Shown here: piece by piece, positions 11,707 through 20,096 of the stretch | How the letters are laid out: every line of letters starts with the position of its first letter | How positions within the stretch are numbered: position 1 is the first letter of the stretch | Origin: a virus | Virus record (IMG/VR): IMGVR_UViG_3300043427_000396 | Location: 1 to 20,096 of that record | Length of the DNA stretch: 20,096 bases | Reading direction: 5' to 3' (one strand) | The notes under the pieces: generated by a model | The model's input: the letters and a program-made list of their open reading frames with translations, nothing else | The model's database searches: none | What the model was told of the DNA's origin: nothing | Position numbers and translations under genes: made by a program

Positions 11707-11884
11707 TTTTAGAGGCTTTAATTCTTTTCTCTACCCAGCCATACATCTGCATGCTTAACCATACAAGTGACATGACACTAACAAGCCCATTCAGTATGGG
11801 ACTGATAGATACGACGTTAAAAAACGCTAACCACGAGAGTATCGTTGAAGGTATTCCCAAAAAGTCTAATTCGTGGTTGTCCAT
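11693..11884 (-). CDS. Small membrane protein, holin-like, 63 aa
   Basis: This protein has two likely membrane-spanning stretches with a short loop (about residues 12-30, TILSWLAFFNVV..., and 32-49, LNGLVSVMSLVWLSMQMY), followed by a basic tail (EKRIKASKNGKK). Size, topology and basic tail fit a small holin or pore-forming accessory protein, and the gene sits beside the endolysin. A -7 box TATATTTG lies about 20 nt upstream, so it may also have its own promoter. Several membrane proteins share this cassette, so the true holin cannot be chosen from sequence alone. Confidence 0.6.
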   Translation of the reverse strand: MDNHELDFLGIPSTILSWLAFFNVVSISPILNGLVSVMSLVWLSMQMYGWVEKRIKASKNGKK

Positions 11885-11903
11885 TTTCTTAAATCATGTA
11901 TTG

Positions 11904-11911
11904 CAAATATA
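11904..11911 (-). promoter_or_regulatory. -7 promoter box before the 63-aa membrane gene
   Basis: TATATTTG on the minus strand matches TAnnTTTG, 19 nt upstream of the ATG at 11884. The -33 region is AT-rich without a clear TTTG, so this is a partial promoter call. Confidence 0.4.
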
Positions 11912-11913
11912 AG

Positions 11914-12072
11914 TCAGTCTACTTTAAATATAGACTTCCATTTGTTGTCTTGCATATGCTCCGCAGTGATAACAGAAAATAAAACTGTTAATGGTACAGC
12001 GAAGGCTAAAAAGTCTACGCCAAGTTCAAATCCAATGATGGTTACGATTGATAATAGGATGGTGAATTTCAT
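11914..12072 (-). CDS. Small membrane protein coupled to endolysin, 52 aa
   Basis: This short gene starts at an ATGA overlap with the endolysin stop, which supports real, coupled translation. The product begins with a hydrophobic helix (FTILLSIVTIIGFELG), then a second hydrophobic stretch (FLAFAVPLTVLFSVITA), and ends with a short charged tail. This topology is like a small holin, antiholin or other lysis regulator. The sequence does not match a family I know. It is easily missed because of its length. Confidence 0.65.
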   Translation of the reverse strand: MKFTILLSIVTIIGFELGVDFLAFAVPLTVLFSVITAEHMQDNKWKSIFKVD

Positions 12073-12581
12073 ATTAATACATAATTGTTTTTGTCTACCT
12101 TCTTATCGTTATACAACTTCCTTAGCTGCGGTGTTGTGTAACCAAAAGATTTTTCAAAGTGTGGGAAGTCCTTAAAAGACTTAAAGTCACCGCCCCACAA
12201 CCATCCGTACATCTTAAATACTTCTACAACTTCTCTCCACTCAGATGTTCCATCTTTATCATAGTCTTTTTTAATGTCCCAAGAAACCTCATCAAATACC
12301 CAATCATTGTTCTTGTCTATAATAAGGCAGAAATCAATTGCTAAACCGAAATTATGATAAGACTGGCCTCCACGTGCGTGGGTTACTACCTTACCCGGCT
12401 TAGTCCTTCCAAGGGCGTATAGGTCATCCTGCTCCTTAAATGTTCTTAAGGTATGGGTAAATCTACACCCAGCATTACCCGTTAATCTAATACAGATTTC
12501 ATCATAAATCTCCCTAACTTCTTCCCTAACCTTCGGATGGAGTAGCTCTATCCTCTGTAGTGTTACTTTGTCCTTTCTCAT
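12069..12581 (-). CDS. Endolysin, M15 L,D-type peptidase
   Basis: The 170-aa enzyme carries the M15 (VanY/L-alanyl-D-glutamate peptidase-like) zinc site: SYHNFGLAID with His76 and Asp83, and DFPHFE with His141, plus the conserved GWLWGGDF segment (126-133) before the last ligand. It would cleave peptide bonds in peptidoglycan for host lysis. There is no signal peptide or cell-wall binding domain, so export would depend on a holin. It overlaps the upstream holin-like gene by 56 nt and the downstream membrane gene by an ATGA junction, forming a compact lysis cassette. The exact bond cut (Ala-Glu or D-Ala-D-Ala) is not determined. Confidence 0.9.
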   Translation of the reverse strand: MRKDKVTLQRIELLHPKVREEVREIYDEICIRLTGNAGCRFTHTLRTFKEQDDLYALGRTKPGKVVTHARGGQSYHNFGLAIDFCLIIDKNNDWVFDEVSWDIKKDYDKDGTSEWREVVEVFKMYGWLWGGDFKSFKDFPHFEKSFGYTTPQLRKLYNDKKVDKNNYVLI

Positions 12582-12804
12582 TGCCGTATATTTTTTCTGC
12601 TACCTTATTAATCATACCAAATCCTAGACTTCCTGTACATATAAATACAACAGCATCTATGAGCCCTTCATGTGGGGTAATTTCCCTATGTGAGGCTGCT
12701 GATATAATTAAACATGCACATAAGGATAAACCTGACAATACGCCTACAAATCTGTTGGAGGAGTAGTTACCTTTCTCATCCCTAAATATCTCTAGTATCC
12801 TCAT
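12526..12804 (-). CDS. Holin-like membrane protein, 92 aa
   Basis: Two hydrophobic segments (about residues 19-37, VGVLSGLSLCACLIISA, and 49-66, IDAVVFICTGSLGFGM) are linked by a short polar loop. The N-terminus begins RILEIFRDEKGNYSSNR, and the C-terminal tail is polar. The position directly upstream of the endolysin and the topology support a holin. It resembles two-span phage holin-like proteins of Bacteroidota phages. The start overlaps the upstream spanin-like gene by ATGA. The last 56 nt overlap the endolysin start. Confidence 0.75.
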   Translation of the reverse strand: MRILEIFRDEKGNYSSNRFVGVLSGLSLCACLIISAASHREITPHEGLIDAVVFICTGSLGFGMINKVAEKIYGNEKGQSNTTEDRATPSEG

Positions 12805-13364
12805 AGCTTTATATTCATTCCTACACTATAAAATGGCTTTCCTCCACCTAAACTAAACGAACCACTGAATATCTTATTATTCTTAAGATACATCAAAGAA
12901 GGCCCTAAGAATATGCCACGTTCTGTTAAATCCATTCTAGAGCCCAAATAAAGCCCATTACGGAGCTGTTGACCTAGATATATAGTATCCCTATATGAAG
13001 GGAACATCAGGTCAGCAGATAGCATCCTATTGACTATAGAGTTACGACTTACTGTATCCTGAATATATAAATAGCCAAACTTACCTACACCTACCGTATC
13101 GATGTAAACAGATTTAGAATAATATTCCCTAAGAACAGAGTCAATCATAGCTGAATCTAGGTATGGTACATCCACGTAGATAGTAGTATCCTTAATCAAA
13201 GTGTCCTGTGGTAGGACAACCTTAAATGGTATATACTCTGTATCCTTGACAACTTTTAATACGTCGTATGGCTCTCCTTCAATAACGATAGGCTCCTTGT
13301 TACATTCTCTATATAAAAAGAAAGAAAGGCCTAGTATCGTAAGTATGAATATAATATCTCTCAT
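12801..13364 (-). CDS. Spanin-like membrane-anchored protein, 187 aa
   Basis: The N-terminus has one membrane helix (residues 3-17, DIIFILTILGLSFFLY) followed by a Cys and a long periplasmic part. That part has repeated Asp/Thr and Tyr-rich strands (DTTIYVDVPYLD, VYIDTVGVGKFGYLYIQDT) and a Gly-rich C-terminus (LGPSLMYL, SFSLGGGKPFYSVGMNIKL) that looks like transmembrane beta strands. First place in the lysis cassette suggests a spanin-type role in disrupting the outer membrane. This is inferred from context. A conventional i-spanin/o-spanin pair is not seen. The ATG at 13364 follows a -7 promoter box by 4 nt. Confidence 0.6.
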   Translation of the reverse strand: MRDIIFILTILGLSFFLYRECNKEPIVIEGEPYDVLKVVKDTEYIPFKVVLPQDTLIKDTTIYVDVPYLDSAMIDSVLREYYSKSVYIDTVGVGKFGYLYIQDTVSRNSIVNRMLSADLMFPSYRDTIYLGQQLRNGLYLGSRMDLTERGIFLGPSLMYLKNNKIFSGSFSLGGGKPFYSVGMNIKL

Positions 13365-13368
13365 AGTG

Positions 13369-13376
13369 CAAATTTA
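13369..13376 (-). promoter_or_regulatory. -7 box before the lysis cassette
   Basis: TAAATTTG on the minus strand matches TAnnTTTG and ends 4 nt before the ATG at 13364. There is no TTTG at the usual distance upstream; that position falls in the terminator stem at 13396-13417. If active, the mRNA would be nearly leaderless. Confidence 0.45.
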
Positions 13377-13385
13377 AGCTATTTT

Positions 13386-13417
13386 ACAAAAAATAGGGGG
13401 TCCTAGAAAAGACCCCC
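13386..13417 (-). terminator. Intrinsic terminator after the 150-aa gene
   Basis: On the minus strand GGGGGTC (13417-13411) pairs with GACCCCC (13402-13396) around an 8-nt loop and is followed by TATTTTTTG. It separates the 13446-13898 gene from the lysis cassette. Confidence 0.85.
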
Positions 13418-13445
13418 AATCAACAAACACATGAAAAACTATCTT

Positions 13446-13898
13446 TTATTCAGCTTCCATAGAAATTACTTGCGCTTCTTCTACTTCATCAGCTTCTACT
13501 TCTTGTTTAGGGAACTCAAGACCCTCTACCCATCCCTCAAGGAATCCATAAAGTTCAAGACCTTCATGAGAGAAGGTGAACTGGTAGAACTCAAATGTAT
13601 CTTCTAAAAGATTCTTAATATCTTTATTTAGTTTCTTAAGGCCATCCTTAGAGAACTTATAGCCACCCTTCTCATCAAGTACAAGAGCACCTGTACTGTC
13701 TGTATGAGCATTATCTAGTCTTAAATCTTCAAGCTTCTCGTTGTAGGTCTCTAGTTGAGCCTTAATCTTAGCTCCAATCTTCTGTAGCTTCTTTACACCC
13801 TTAGTGTTTTCAGCAACATGCTCTTTTGAGCCAGATAAAATGTTGATTGCATTTGCGAGCTGAATTAGCTCCTGATACGTTTTAGTTACTTTTGCCAT
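13446..13898 (-). CDS. Hypothetical coiled-coil protein, 150 aa
   Basis: This is an unknown, mostly helical protein. Residues about 5-65 form a charged amphipathic helix with likely coiled coil (NAINILSGSKEHV, VKKLQKIGAKIKAQLETYNE). The centre has KFSKDGLKKLNKDIKNLLED, and the tail is very acidic (EVEADEVEEAQ). It could be a small tail-associated, scaffolding or assembly protein, but no family is recognised. It is a single-gene unit with a full consensus promoter upstream and intrinsic terminators on both sides, so it is probably expressed at a level different from its neighbours. Confidence 0.65.
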   Translation of the reverse strand: MAKVTKTYQELIQLANAINILSGSKEHVAENTKGVKKLQKIGAKIKAQLETYNEKLEDLRLDNAHTDSTGALVLDEKGGYKFSKDGLKKLNKDIKNLLEDTFEFYQFTFSHEGLELYGFLEGWVEGLEFPKQEVEADEVEEAQVISMEAE

Positions 13899-13918
13899 GG
13901 TTTTTGGTATTTGTATAA

Positions 13919-13950
13919 CAAAAATAGTGCCAAACTTTCAATCTAACAAA
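13919..13950 (-). promoter_or_regulatory. Bacteroidota promoter, leftward
   Basis: On the minus strand TTTG (13950-13947), a 20-nt spacer and TATTTTTG (13926-13919) match the consensus exactly. The ATG at 13898 is about 14 nt after the predicted transcription start, with an A/C-rich leader. Confidence 0.75.
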
Positions 13951-13956
13951 TAAAAT

Positions 13957-13985
13957 AAACACAAAAACCTAGCATTTCTGCTAGG
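13957..13985 (-). terminator. Intrinsic terminator after the 89-aa gene
   Basis: CCTAGC pairs with GCTAGG (13985-13980 with 13973-13968 on the minus strand), loop AGAAAT, followed by TTTTTGTGTTT. It ends the tail-fibre transcript before the promoter at 13919-13950. Confidence 0.85.
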
Positions 13986-14012
13986 TAATGTGGGTTATCC
14001 TAAGGTAATTAC

Positions 14013-14282
14013 TTATTCTGCTTCTGGAACGTCAGGTACAATTACAAGACCCTTGTCAGCGGCTACGTAGTCATCCACTACTGAATTGTCTTCACCCCAA
14101 GTAGCATACTCCTCTTCAGTTAATTGATAATTCCAGCCCGGAATAACATCCTTACCATCATCGTCAAGTAGTCTGTTGTAGGTCTGTGCAGTAACATCAC
14201 TTGTCTTGAAAGGTAGTAATGTCACTTCTAGTTGAGTTCCAATTCCAACGTGTGGAATGTTAGTAGGTTGAACTTTTGCCAT
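14013..14282 (-). CDS. Hypothetical protein, 89 aa
   Basis: Small acidic protein of unknown function. The N-terminus contains beta strands (VGIGTQLEVTLLPF), followed by a segment with TAQTYNRLLDDDGKDVIPGW that looks like a helix-turn, and the end is acidic. A -7-like box TAAATTTG lies about 22 nt upstream of the ATG, but without a TTTG at the right distance. It lies between the tail-fibre cluster and a terminator, so it may be a small tail-associated protein, but this rests on position alone. Confidence 0.6.
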   Translation of the reverse strand: MAKVQPTNIPHVGIGTQLEVTLLPFKTSDVTAQTYNRLLDDDGKDVIPGWNYQLTEEEYATWGEDNSVVDDYVAADKGLVIVPDVPEAE

Positions 14283-14322
14283 TTTATTTTATTTTAAGTT
14301 TTACAAATTTAATTAATATAAT

Positions 14323-14745
14323 TTACAAAGATGTGAACGTAGCCCCACCATCATTAGACCTATACAGACCACTACTAGTGCCAGCTAAAATATATTGATT
14401 AGCACCAAAAAAGTTATCTATATCCACACACTGCCAAGCCCTAGAGCCACCTGCAGTAACATTCGAAATAGAAGCAAGACCTGTTATATCTTTTAGAAAA
14501 TCAGAGCCATAAGTATTTCCACTAAATGGCAAGAATATTGTAAAAGAATCTAAAGTCGCCCAATCACTTAAACAAACCTCTAGGAATTCACCACCACTGC
14601 CTGTTGTAACATTTTGCCAAGATATTCCATTACTAGACTTTACAATTCTAGGACCAATACTGGTAGTATAATTTGCACAAGCAACTACTGCTGTGCCAAA
14701 CTTAAACTTTATGTCTATAATCTTATCCTGAAAAATTGCTGCCAT
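14323..14745 (-). CDS. Asp-box beta-propeller protein, 140 aa
   Basis: The protein shows two Asp-box (BNR-like) turns, SSNGISWQNV near residue 38 and SNDGGATFTSL at the C-terminus, the beta-hairpin motif S-x-D-x-G-x-T-W/F found in sialidase-type propellers. At 140 residues it cannot form a full propeller on its own. It begins 13 nt after the stop of the larger Asp-box protein upstream and probably works with it or with the tail fibre at the tip of the tail. A sugar- or surface-binding role is inferred. No catalytic sialidase residues are evident. Confidence 0.65.
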   Translation of the reverse strand: MAAIFQDKIIDIKFKFGTAVVACANYTTSIGPRIVKSSNGISWQNVTTGSGGEFLEVCLSDWATLDSFTIFLPFSGNTYGSDFLKDITGLASISNVTAGGSRAWQCVDIDNFFGANQYILAGTSSGLYRSNDGGATFTSL

Positions 14746-14757
14746 TGTATATATGTT

Positions 14758-15903
14758 TTAAATTGAATAAGGAGTCCAATTTGTTCCACTACTAATAGAA
14801 AGATAATAAGATAACCCTACACCCATAAACAAACCAACTATGATTTGCTCTGAACCTGACTTAGTATCCCATACAGCTATTGCATGGTAGTCTTTATTAG
14901 TATCAGGAGTTATATCTGTCCATGTCCCCCCATTGTTGGTAGACTTAAATACTTTACCCTCTGTCGTACCATTTGTCTTTCTACAACATACGTACATATT
15001 AGCTCCAATATCAGCTCCACTCCAAACCCTTTGACCAAGAGAAGTAACTGCAGTCCAAGTTGCTCCAAAATTAGTTGACCTATAAAGAAAACCACTCTGA
15101 GAAGCAGCAAGAGCATATTGTCCATCATCAGATATAGATAACTTACAGAAGTTTCCTGTAACATTAGATTTAAACCAAGTAGCACCATAGTCAGATGAAT
15201 AACATATGTATCCACCCTTCTTAGCACATCTGTAAAATCCAGAAACATTATAATCCCATACACCTATCGCAGCTATCTGATATTGACCAGTAGTCTTACT
15301 TACAGCAACACAGTTTACAGGTGTAGTACCGAATGTAAAAGCACCAGAAGGAGGAACTGTACCAGAGTCTACCGCTATCTTTATTTCGTTAGTTGGAGAT
15401 ACATCGTTTGGCAAAGTTAAGGTAGCAGATGTTGCACCATTCTGAGCTATAGCCACACTCTGTATCAATACACTATTGATATATAGAGATACCCTTACAG
15501 GGCTAAGAACAGCATTACCTGTAAGCTCCACAAATATGTTTTGTGCAGGAATAATATTATTATACTGTCTTATTGTGTTAGAAGTTACATTAAAAGTAAA
15601 TGAAGGTAGATTAGTACCAGTCATGTTTGTAAATACCTTGCCATACTGAGGGTCTAATCTGAAATCTCCAACACTATATAAATCTTCCTTTGTTATAATT
15701 TGATTACCAGACTTAACTGCAAAAGAAGGATTGTTTATATTTTGAACATTAATAAAACCTTCACACCTAGATTTTGTGACACCTTTATTCTCAGTAGGAG
15801 ATGGAAACGCAGTTCCACCAGCAGTAAATACGCCAGTATCTACAGCATCCTTTAGATTGGTATCAGAAACAGTTTGATTATCTGTAAGACTAGACCAAGG
15901 CAT
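14758..15903 (-). CDS. Tail-tip protein with Asp-box propeller repeats, 381 aa
   Basis: The N-terminal part (about 1-190) looks beta-rich and tail-associated, beginning with [20 protein letters not shown]. The C-terminal half has four successive Asp-box turns: [24 protein letters not shown] and SISSGTNW. It therefore carries a partial or complete beta-propeller and may bind host surface polysaccharide. The gene overlaps the S74 tail-fibre gene by 14 nt and precedes a smaller Asp-box protein. I read it as part of the receptor-binding apparatus. Enzyme activity is not shown by the sequence. Confidence 0.7.
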   Translation of the reverse strand: MPWSSLTDNQTVSDTNLKDAVDTGVFTAGGTAFPSPTENKGVTKSRCEGFINVQNINNPSFAVKSGNQIITKEDLYSVGDFRLDPQYGKVFTNMTGTNLPSFTFNVTSNTIRQYNNIIPAQNIFVELTGNAVLSPVRVSLYINSVLIQSVAIAQNGATSATLTLPNDVSPTNEIKIAVDSGTVPPSGAFTFGTTPVNCVAVSKTTGQYQIAAIGVWDYNVSGFYRCAKKGGYICYSSDYGATWFKSNVTGNFCKLSISDDGQYALAASQSGFLYRSTNFGATWTAVTSLGQRVWSGADIGANMYVCCRKTNGTTEGKVFKSTNNGGTWTDITPDTNKDYHAIAVWDTKSGSEQIIVGLFMGVGLSYYLSISSGTNWTPYSI

Positions 15904-18900
15904 TCAGTTTATTTTTAAGTTCTTTAATCTCTCTCTCTAGCGCAGCAATCTTTAGCGTATGAACATCAATGTATTTCACACCAAGAGCACCTTCATTGTT
16001 TACAAGTTCTGGAGCAATAGACATAATCTGTTGAGCTGAGTAGCCATATCTCACATCATTATCTCCCTTTCTAGTAAACTTAACAACGTCAATGCTTAGA
16101 TTAACATTTGGATTCACATCAATTACATTTTTATGCGTAATGTCTGAAGACTCAAAGTAAGATGTAGCGTACACAGAACCATTTACCTGTAATTTATATG
16201 TGCTACCTTGGCTTGATGCGTAACCAATTCTCATACCATTCTCAGAAGCATCCCACAAGAAGTTAGCACTTCCAGCAAAAGTTCCAGAACTGTTGTATTG
16301 AACCTGTCCACTAGAACCACCCGGAGTTCCACCTCCAGAAGGTATAGCCTGTGTAGATAGAACACCACTAGAATCTGCAACAACCATTCTCGTTCCAGAA
16401 CCTGCAAGAGAATGAATAGTTACAGATGAAGATAATGTCATGGTAGCAGAAGCATTATAGAAGAAAGCAATATTTGCAACATCTTCAGTAATAAACTCTA
16501 GTTGACCCGTACCTCTGTGAAGTATTTTTGAGAAAGAGTTAGGCCCTGCATCCATCCTGATTACCCTCAAACCATAATCTGTATATGTAGTATCCCCAAT
16601 TAAATCAAGATATGCATAACCATTTCCGCTTCTTCCTGTTCCTATCTCAAGAGCATACTCTGCAGCACTACCTCCAGCACCAATACAAATAATATTTCCA
16701 ATCTCTTGAAGTATGCTATTCCCTAATGTTGTAGAACCTGTAAACTTAGGTATGAAGTTTGTTGTTCCAGTTCCTGTAACCGGATTAGTTAGTGCATTTT
16801 GTTTGCCATTGAATGTATTCCAATCTGTTGAACTTAATGCACCATTTGTAGAACTGCTTGCTAAACCTAAGCTAAGTTGTTGTGTGCTTAAGCTTAATCC
16901 ATTGGCAGTACCTAGCGTTACAGCACTATGCCTTGCAGCTGTATTAGCAGCAACATTAGTGTTAGCGTTAACCCTAGCTTCTGTATAGTAAAGATTAGTT
17001 CCTTCACTAATATTGGTAGTAGTTAGCGTAACAGCTCCTGTTGAACCATTAACGCTTGACACACCTGTAACAAGTGCAGCTATATTACCATTCAATTTCT
17101 GAATAGCTGACAATACAGTATCACTTGATGTTATTGTGCCTGCACCACTTACATAGCCTGTTAATGTGCTTGCAATAGCTCTAGCATTAGTGAAATATAA
17201 GTTTCCACTCTCAGTAACCTGTGCTGTTGTATAGTCACCACTTGTAGCAACTACTGCTCCAGTCCTTCCAAAGACGCTTGTTACTGCATCTGTATTAAGG
17301 TCAGACCAAGAAGCTGTTACTGTTCCGCCGTCCTGCTGTGTTAATGTAAGAGTTTTAGTTGTTGTTCCTGTTACAGAAGCACTATTAATTTTATCATTGA
17401 ATGCAGAATCCCAATTTGATTGAGCTGCTATTGTAGGTAGAGCATATCCTGCAACATATCCTATATCTATATTACCACTAGATGTTACAGCACTACCCAC
17501 AGTAAATCCTGTTGGAACAGATGCATTCACACTGGTAACTGTACCTACATCCCAATTCCTGTTAGAGCTTAAGTCTAGTGAAGTTCCATTTATTGTTAAA
17601 ATTGTAGAAGAAGAAACACCACCCAAACCTGATAAGGTATAGTTAGGGATATTCAAAACCCCACCACTATAAGTAGCAGCACCACTAGAGCCAGACGTAG
17701 TCAAGCTTATTGCAGCCCTTGCCCTTGCATCAGTATAGTACAAATTAGTAACCTCAGTTATGTTTTCTGTTGTTAATACAACTGCACCAACCTGACCGTT
17801 TACTGATGTAACAGAGTCTGTATTATCAATCTTCTGCCATATAGTTCCATTAAATATAATCCAGTCTCCCACATCCCAGCTAGATACACCATCAATTGTT
17901 GTTGTACCTGCTGTACTTACAATGTAATAGTCACCAGCAGTACCTGTACCACTAGTAATTGTTGGGGTATTGGTAGAAGCATTCCAAGAGCCTTTATATG
18001 TAGAGCCACCTGACAAACCATTAATCTGTCCTTGAATCTTACCAAAAGCAGTAAGGATAGTATCAGATGATGTTATAGCACCTGAAGTTATAGATAGACC
18101 TGTTAATGCCTTACCTGTTACTGCTGTAGTACCAAGAGTAACCGAAACAGTTCCAGAACCAGTAGTTGAAACCTCTCCTGTCAATGAACTGATATACGTA
18201 GATGTAGGTTGAGTTGATAAATTACCAGCATTGTCTGTAACTACCATTCCTGTACCACTACCAGCTAATGTTTGTATTGAAACTGTACCGGTAACTAGAA
18301 GTCCGCCAGAAATCCTAGTATTACCATTTACATCTAATCTATAAGAAGGACTAGGGGCCGAACCTACACCAAGATTTCCAGCAGCGCTAAGCGTCATTGC
18401 TGTACCTCCATTAATATAAAATATTAGCGGAGAAGCAGTATATGTTCCAAGTATTGCACCAACAGCTGTTGTTGATGCTCCTACTCTAAAATCTGTACCT
18501 GCATTTCTTCTAAGCCTAATAGCAGGAGTAGAAGTATTAATTATATCTAAATCAGTTCCCGGTATAGCAGTACCAATACCAACAAATTTAGTAGTTGCAT
18601 CAACGAATAATGTACTAGTATCAACAGCTAGGTTACTCGTTATCTTAGCAGCACCATTTACTTGTAGAGATTCTCCTGTACTTGTGTTTGTATTTATTAG
18701 TACTGCACCTGAAACTGGGTTTAATGCTAAAGGATAATAACTAGCGCCACCCTGTGCGTGAGAAATAGATTGAATATAGTTGGCAAAAGGTGATGCATTA
18801 TATGTACCAAAGCTTAAGCCATTAGTTGTACTAAATGCAAGCTGAAATGAACCCTTATTAGTAGTTGATGGAGCACCAGCAATACTTGAAAATACTACTA

Positions 18901-20096
18901 AGTTAGAATTTACGGTTGTTGTACCAATACCTACTCTATTATTCACGGAATCAACAAATAGTGTATCAGTGTCAACAGTTAGGTTTCCATTAGCATTCAA
19001 AGTCATCTGTGCCGTTGATGAACCACCAGCAGCGAACTTGATGTTGCCTGTTGCGAAGTCGTTTAGTATTGAGATGTCACCAGCGACTGTACCATTATAA
19101 ATTTGTAAGTCAGAAAATGCAAGTGTTTTATAAGCCGTTGTACTTGATGACCTTTTCCCAAACAACCCACTCCCCGAAAGAGAATCAGAAATTACTTGAA
19201 AAGAAGGTGCTGAAAATGTACCAGCAGTGGTATTTGAAATCGTAAATTGTGTTGCTGCATTCTGATTAATAGATTGTGTTATGTTACCATTAGCTGCTAT
19301 TGTTAATTGTGCCGTTGATGAACCACCAGCAGCGAACTTGATTGAACCAGATGCGAAGTCGTTAAGTATTGATATATCTCCAGCAACTAATCCATTATAA
19401 AGTTGCAAATCAGAAGATGCAAGTGTTTTATAAACCGATGTACTTGATGACCTTTTTCCAAATGCACCATTACCAGATGAAGAATCAGACGTTATTTGAA
19501 GATTCGATGACGAAGAAGCACCAGCAGTTGTATTTGAAATTGTAAATTGTGTTGCTGCATTCTGATTCAAACTCAGCGTCATATTCCCCCCAAAGCTACT
19601 CGCCCCCGTTATCTTCGCAGTGCCAGTGACTTGTAGCTTCTCGCCTGTGTCGGACGTAGAACCAACAATAACATTACCACTTGGGTTTAACCTTAATTGA
19701 CTACCATTAATATCAATCCTATTAGCATTCCCAAAAGTTCCTATTTCTAAAAATGCACTTGCAGCAGTAGCGTTATAAATCCAAGCAAAAGCACCACTAT
19801 TTGTTCCACTTTGTCCAGCCCTAAATATTGCATTTGCATTTGACCTTCCAAATTGCACTTCATTTGCTGCACCAGCACCAGTACCTAATGTTACATCCCC
19901 GATAGATAATCTGTGTGTAGGTGTTAGACCTAAACCTAGATTGCCCGCCATATAGTTGTTGGCAGTTCCGTTCATATAGAGATTCCAACGACCAGTTGCG
20001 GCTGCTAAATCTCCATAGAAGCCGTAGTTGTTGGTTGCACCAGTTAAATTTGAATTTGCTCTAAATCCAAAATTATTAGTAACTGTACTTCCAGCA
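15890..20096 (-). CDS. Long tail fibre with S74 chaperone domain (5' partial)
   Basis: The frame is open to the end of the window (20096), so the N-terminus is missing; more than 1400 residues are visible. Much of it is Gly/Ser/Thr-rich fibre repeats, including VGIGT-type turns, three TTxNIxExTNLYYTxAR-type units and [10 protein letters not shown]. The last 85 residues are a Peptidase_S74 intramolecular chaperone: it starts SDITHKN, with the expected Ser and Lys, then YGYSAQQI and a final helix [12 protein letters not shown]. Such domains help the fibre trimerise and then cut themselves off, here predicted just before Ser-Asp (DNA near 16147/16148). Function: host attachment. A 300-bp tandem duplication occurs inside. 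Confidence 0.85.
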   Translation of the reverse strand, partial: AGSTVTNNFGFRANSNLTGATNNYGFYGDLAAATGRWNLYMNGTANNYMAGNLGLGLTPTHRLSIGDVTLGTGAGAANEVQFGRSNANAIFRAGQSGTNSGAFAWIYNATAASAFLEIGTFGNANRIDINGSQLRLNPSGNVIVGSTSDTGEKLQVTGTAKITGASSFGGNMTLSLNQNAATQFTISNTTAGASSSSNLQITSDSSSGNGAFGKRSSSTSVYKTLASSDLQLYNGLVAGDISILNDFASGSIKFAAGGSSTAQLTIAANGNITQSINQNAATQFTISNTTAGTFSAPSFQVISDSLSGSGLFGKRSSSTTAYKTLAFSDLQIYNGTVAGDISILNDFATGNIKFAAGGSSTAQMTLNANGNLTVDTDTLFVDSVNNRVGIGTTTVNSNLVVFSSIAGAPSTTNKGSFQLAFSTTNGLSFGTYNASPFANYIQSISHAQGGASYYPLALNPVSGAVLINTNTSTGESLQVNGAAKITSNLAVDTSTLFVDATTKFVGIGTAIPGTDLDIINTSTPAIRLRRNAGTDFRVGASTTAVGAILGTYTASPLIFYINGGTAMTLSAAGNLGVGSAPSPSYRLDVNGNTRISGGLLVTGTVSIQTLAGSGTGMVVTDNAGNLSTQPTSTYISSLTGEVSTTGSGTVSVTLGTTAVTGKALTGLSITSGAITSSDTILTAFGKIQGQINGLSGGSTYKGSWNASTNTPTITSGTGTAGDYYIVSTAGTTTIDGVSSWDVGDWIIFNGTIWQKIDNTDSVTSVNGQVGAVVLTTENITEVTNLYYTDARARAAISLTTSGSSGAATYSGGVLNIPNYTLSGLGGVSSSTILTINGTSLDLSSNRNWDVGTVTSVNASVPTGFTVGSAVTSSGNIDIGYVAGYALPTIAAQSNWDSAFNDKINSASVTGTTTKTLTLTQQDGGTVTASWSDLNTDAVTSVFGRTGAVVATSGDYTTAQVTESGNLYFTNARAIASTLTGYVSGAGTITSSDTVLSAIQKLNGNIAALVTGVSSVNGSTGAVTLTTTNISEGTNLYYTEARVNANTNVAANTAARHSAVTLGTANGLSLSTQQLSLGLASSSTNGALSSTDWNTFNGKQNALTNPVTGTGTTNFIPKFTGSTTLGNSILQEIGNIICIGAGGSAAEYALEIGTGRSGNGYAYLDLIGDTTYTDYGLRVIRMDAGPNSFSKILHRGTGQLEFITEDVANIAFFYNASATMTLSSSVTIHSLAGSGTRMVVADSSGVLSTQAIPSGGGTPGGSSGQVQYNSSGTFAGSANFLWDASENGMRIGYASSQGSTYKLQVNGSVYATSYFESSDITHKNVIDVNPNVNLSIDVVKFTRKGDNDVRYGYSAQQIMSIAPELVNNEGALGVKYIDVHTLKIAALEREIKELKNKLNALV
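18968..19567 (-). repeat. Two tandem 300-bp repeats in the tail fibre
   Basis: Units 19268-19567 and 18968-19267 start identically, with [16 protein letters not shown] in both, and keep [19 protein letters not shown] and [12 protein letters not shown] in step. They are exactly 300 bp (100 codons) apart, so the frame is preserved. Differences cluster in the middle of the unit. The nucleotide match is very strong around TGCCGTTGATGAACCACCAG on the plus strand. Confidence 0.85.

Noticed and set aside
11873-12175. 100-aa rightward ORF in the lysis region
   Set aside because: It opposes the endolysin and the ATGA-coupled 52-aa membrane gene, and shows no recognisable domain.
14910-15263. 117-aa leftward ORF inside the Asp-box gene
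   Set aside because: It lies in another frame of a well-supported gene; its Leu-rich composition comes from frame-shifted repeat codons.
16713-16988. 91-aa rightward ORF opposite the tail-fibre gene
   Set aside because: It is a shadow of repetitive fibre coding sequence, with no leader or promoter.
1-20096. Alternative genetic code (stop codon reassignment)
   Set aside because: TAA, TGA and TAG all appear as gene ends, and no gene needs an internal stop to be read through. The tRNA-Trp anticodon is CCA, which reads UGG, not a stop codon.

Overview
The window looks like about 20 kb of a tailed double-stranded DNA phage that infects a Bacteroidota host, possibly a flavobacterium. Three things point there. 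Most genes lack a Shine-Dalgarno sequence and have A-rich leaders before ATG. The recognisable promoters follow the Bacteroidota pattern TTTG-N19/20-TAnnTTTG. The primase-helicase carries a BT4734-like primase domain. The DNA is AT-rich, uses the standard code and is densely packed, with several ATGA stop/start overlaps. No integrase, repressor, terminase, portal or capsid gene is visible, so lifestyle and virion type stay open.

Layout. Positions 40-11078 run rightward and hold nucleotide metabolism, recombination and replication genes: a dNMP kinase, an ERF single-strand annealing protein, a thermonuclease, a RecE/exonuclease VIII-like nuclease, a small protein with an SSB-like tail, a fused primase-helicase, two further PD-(D/E)XK-like nucleases and a calcineurin-like phosphoesterase. 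Many small unknown genes lie between them. ERF plus the RecE-like exonuclease would form a phage annealing-recombination pair.

Positions 809-2363 are an RNA-rich island around the ERF gene. It begins with a compact RNA gene of about 100 nt (845-945) that has its own promoter and intrinsic terminator. Its first and last hairpins carry 7-nt loops that are exact complements, which predicts a kissing-loop fold. Then come a hairpin-rich non-coding stretch (946-1319), the ERF gene, a second structured stretch with a 14-bp hairpin, a tRNA-like element without a normal anticodon arm, and a recognisable tRNA-Trp(CCA).

Positions 11.1-20.1 kb are mainly leftward. Reading in that direction there is a long tail fibre with a C-terminal S74 chaperone (5' end outside the window), two Asp-box beta-propeller proteins, two small unknown genes, a lysis cassette (spanin-like protein, holin-like protein, M15 endolysin, two small membrane proteins) and an HNH-like basic protein. 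Late and early genes converge near 11.1 kb, where promoters on both strands overlap.
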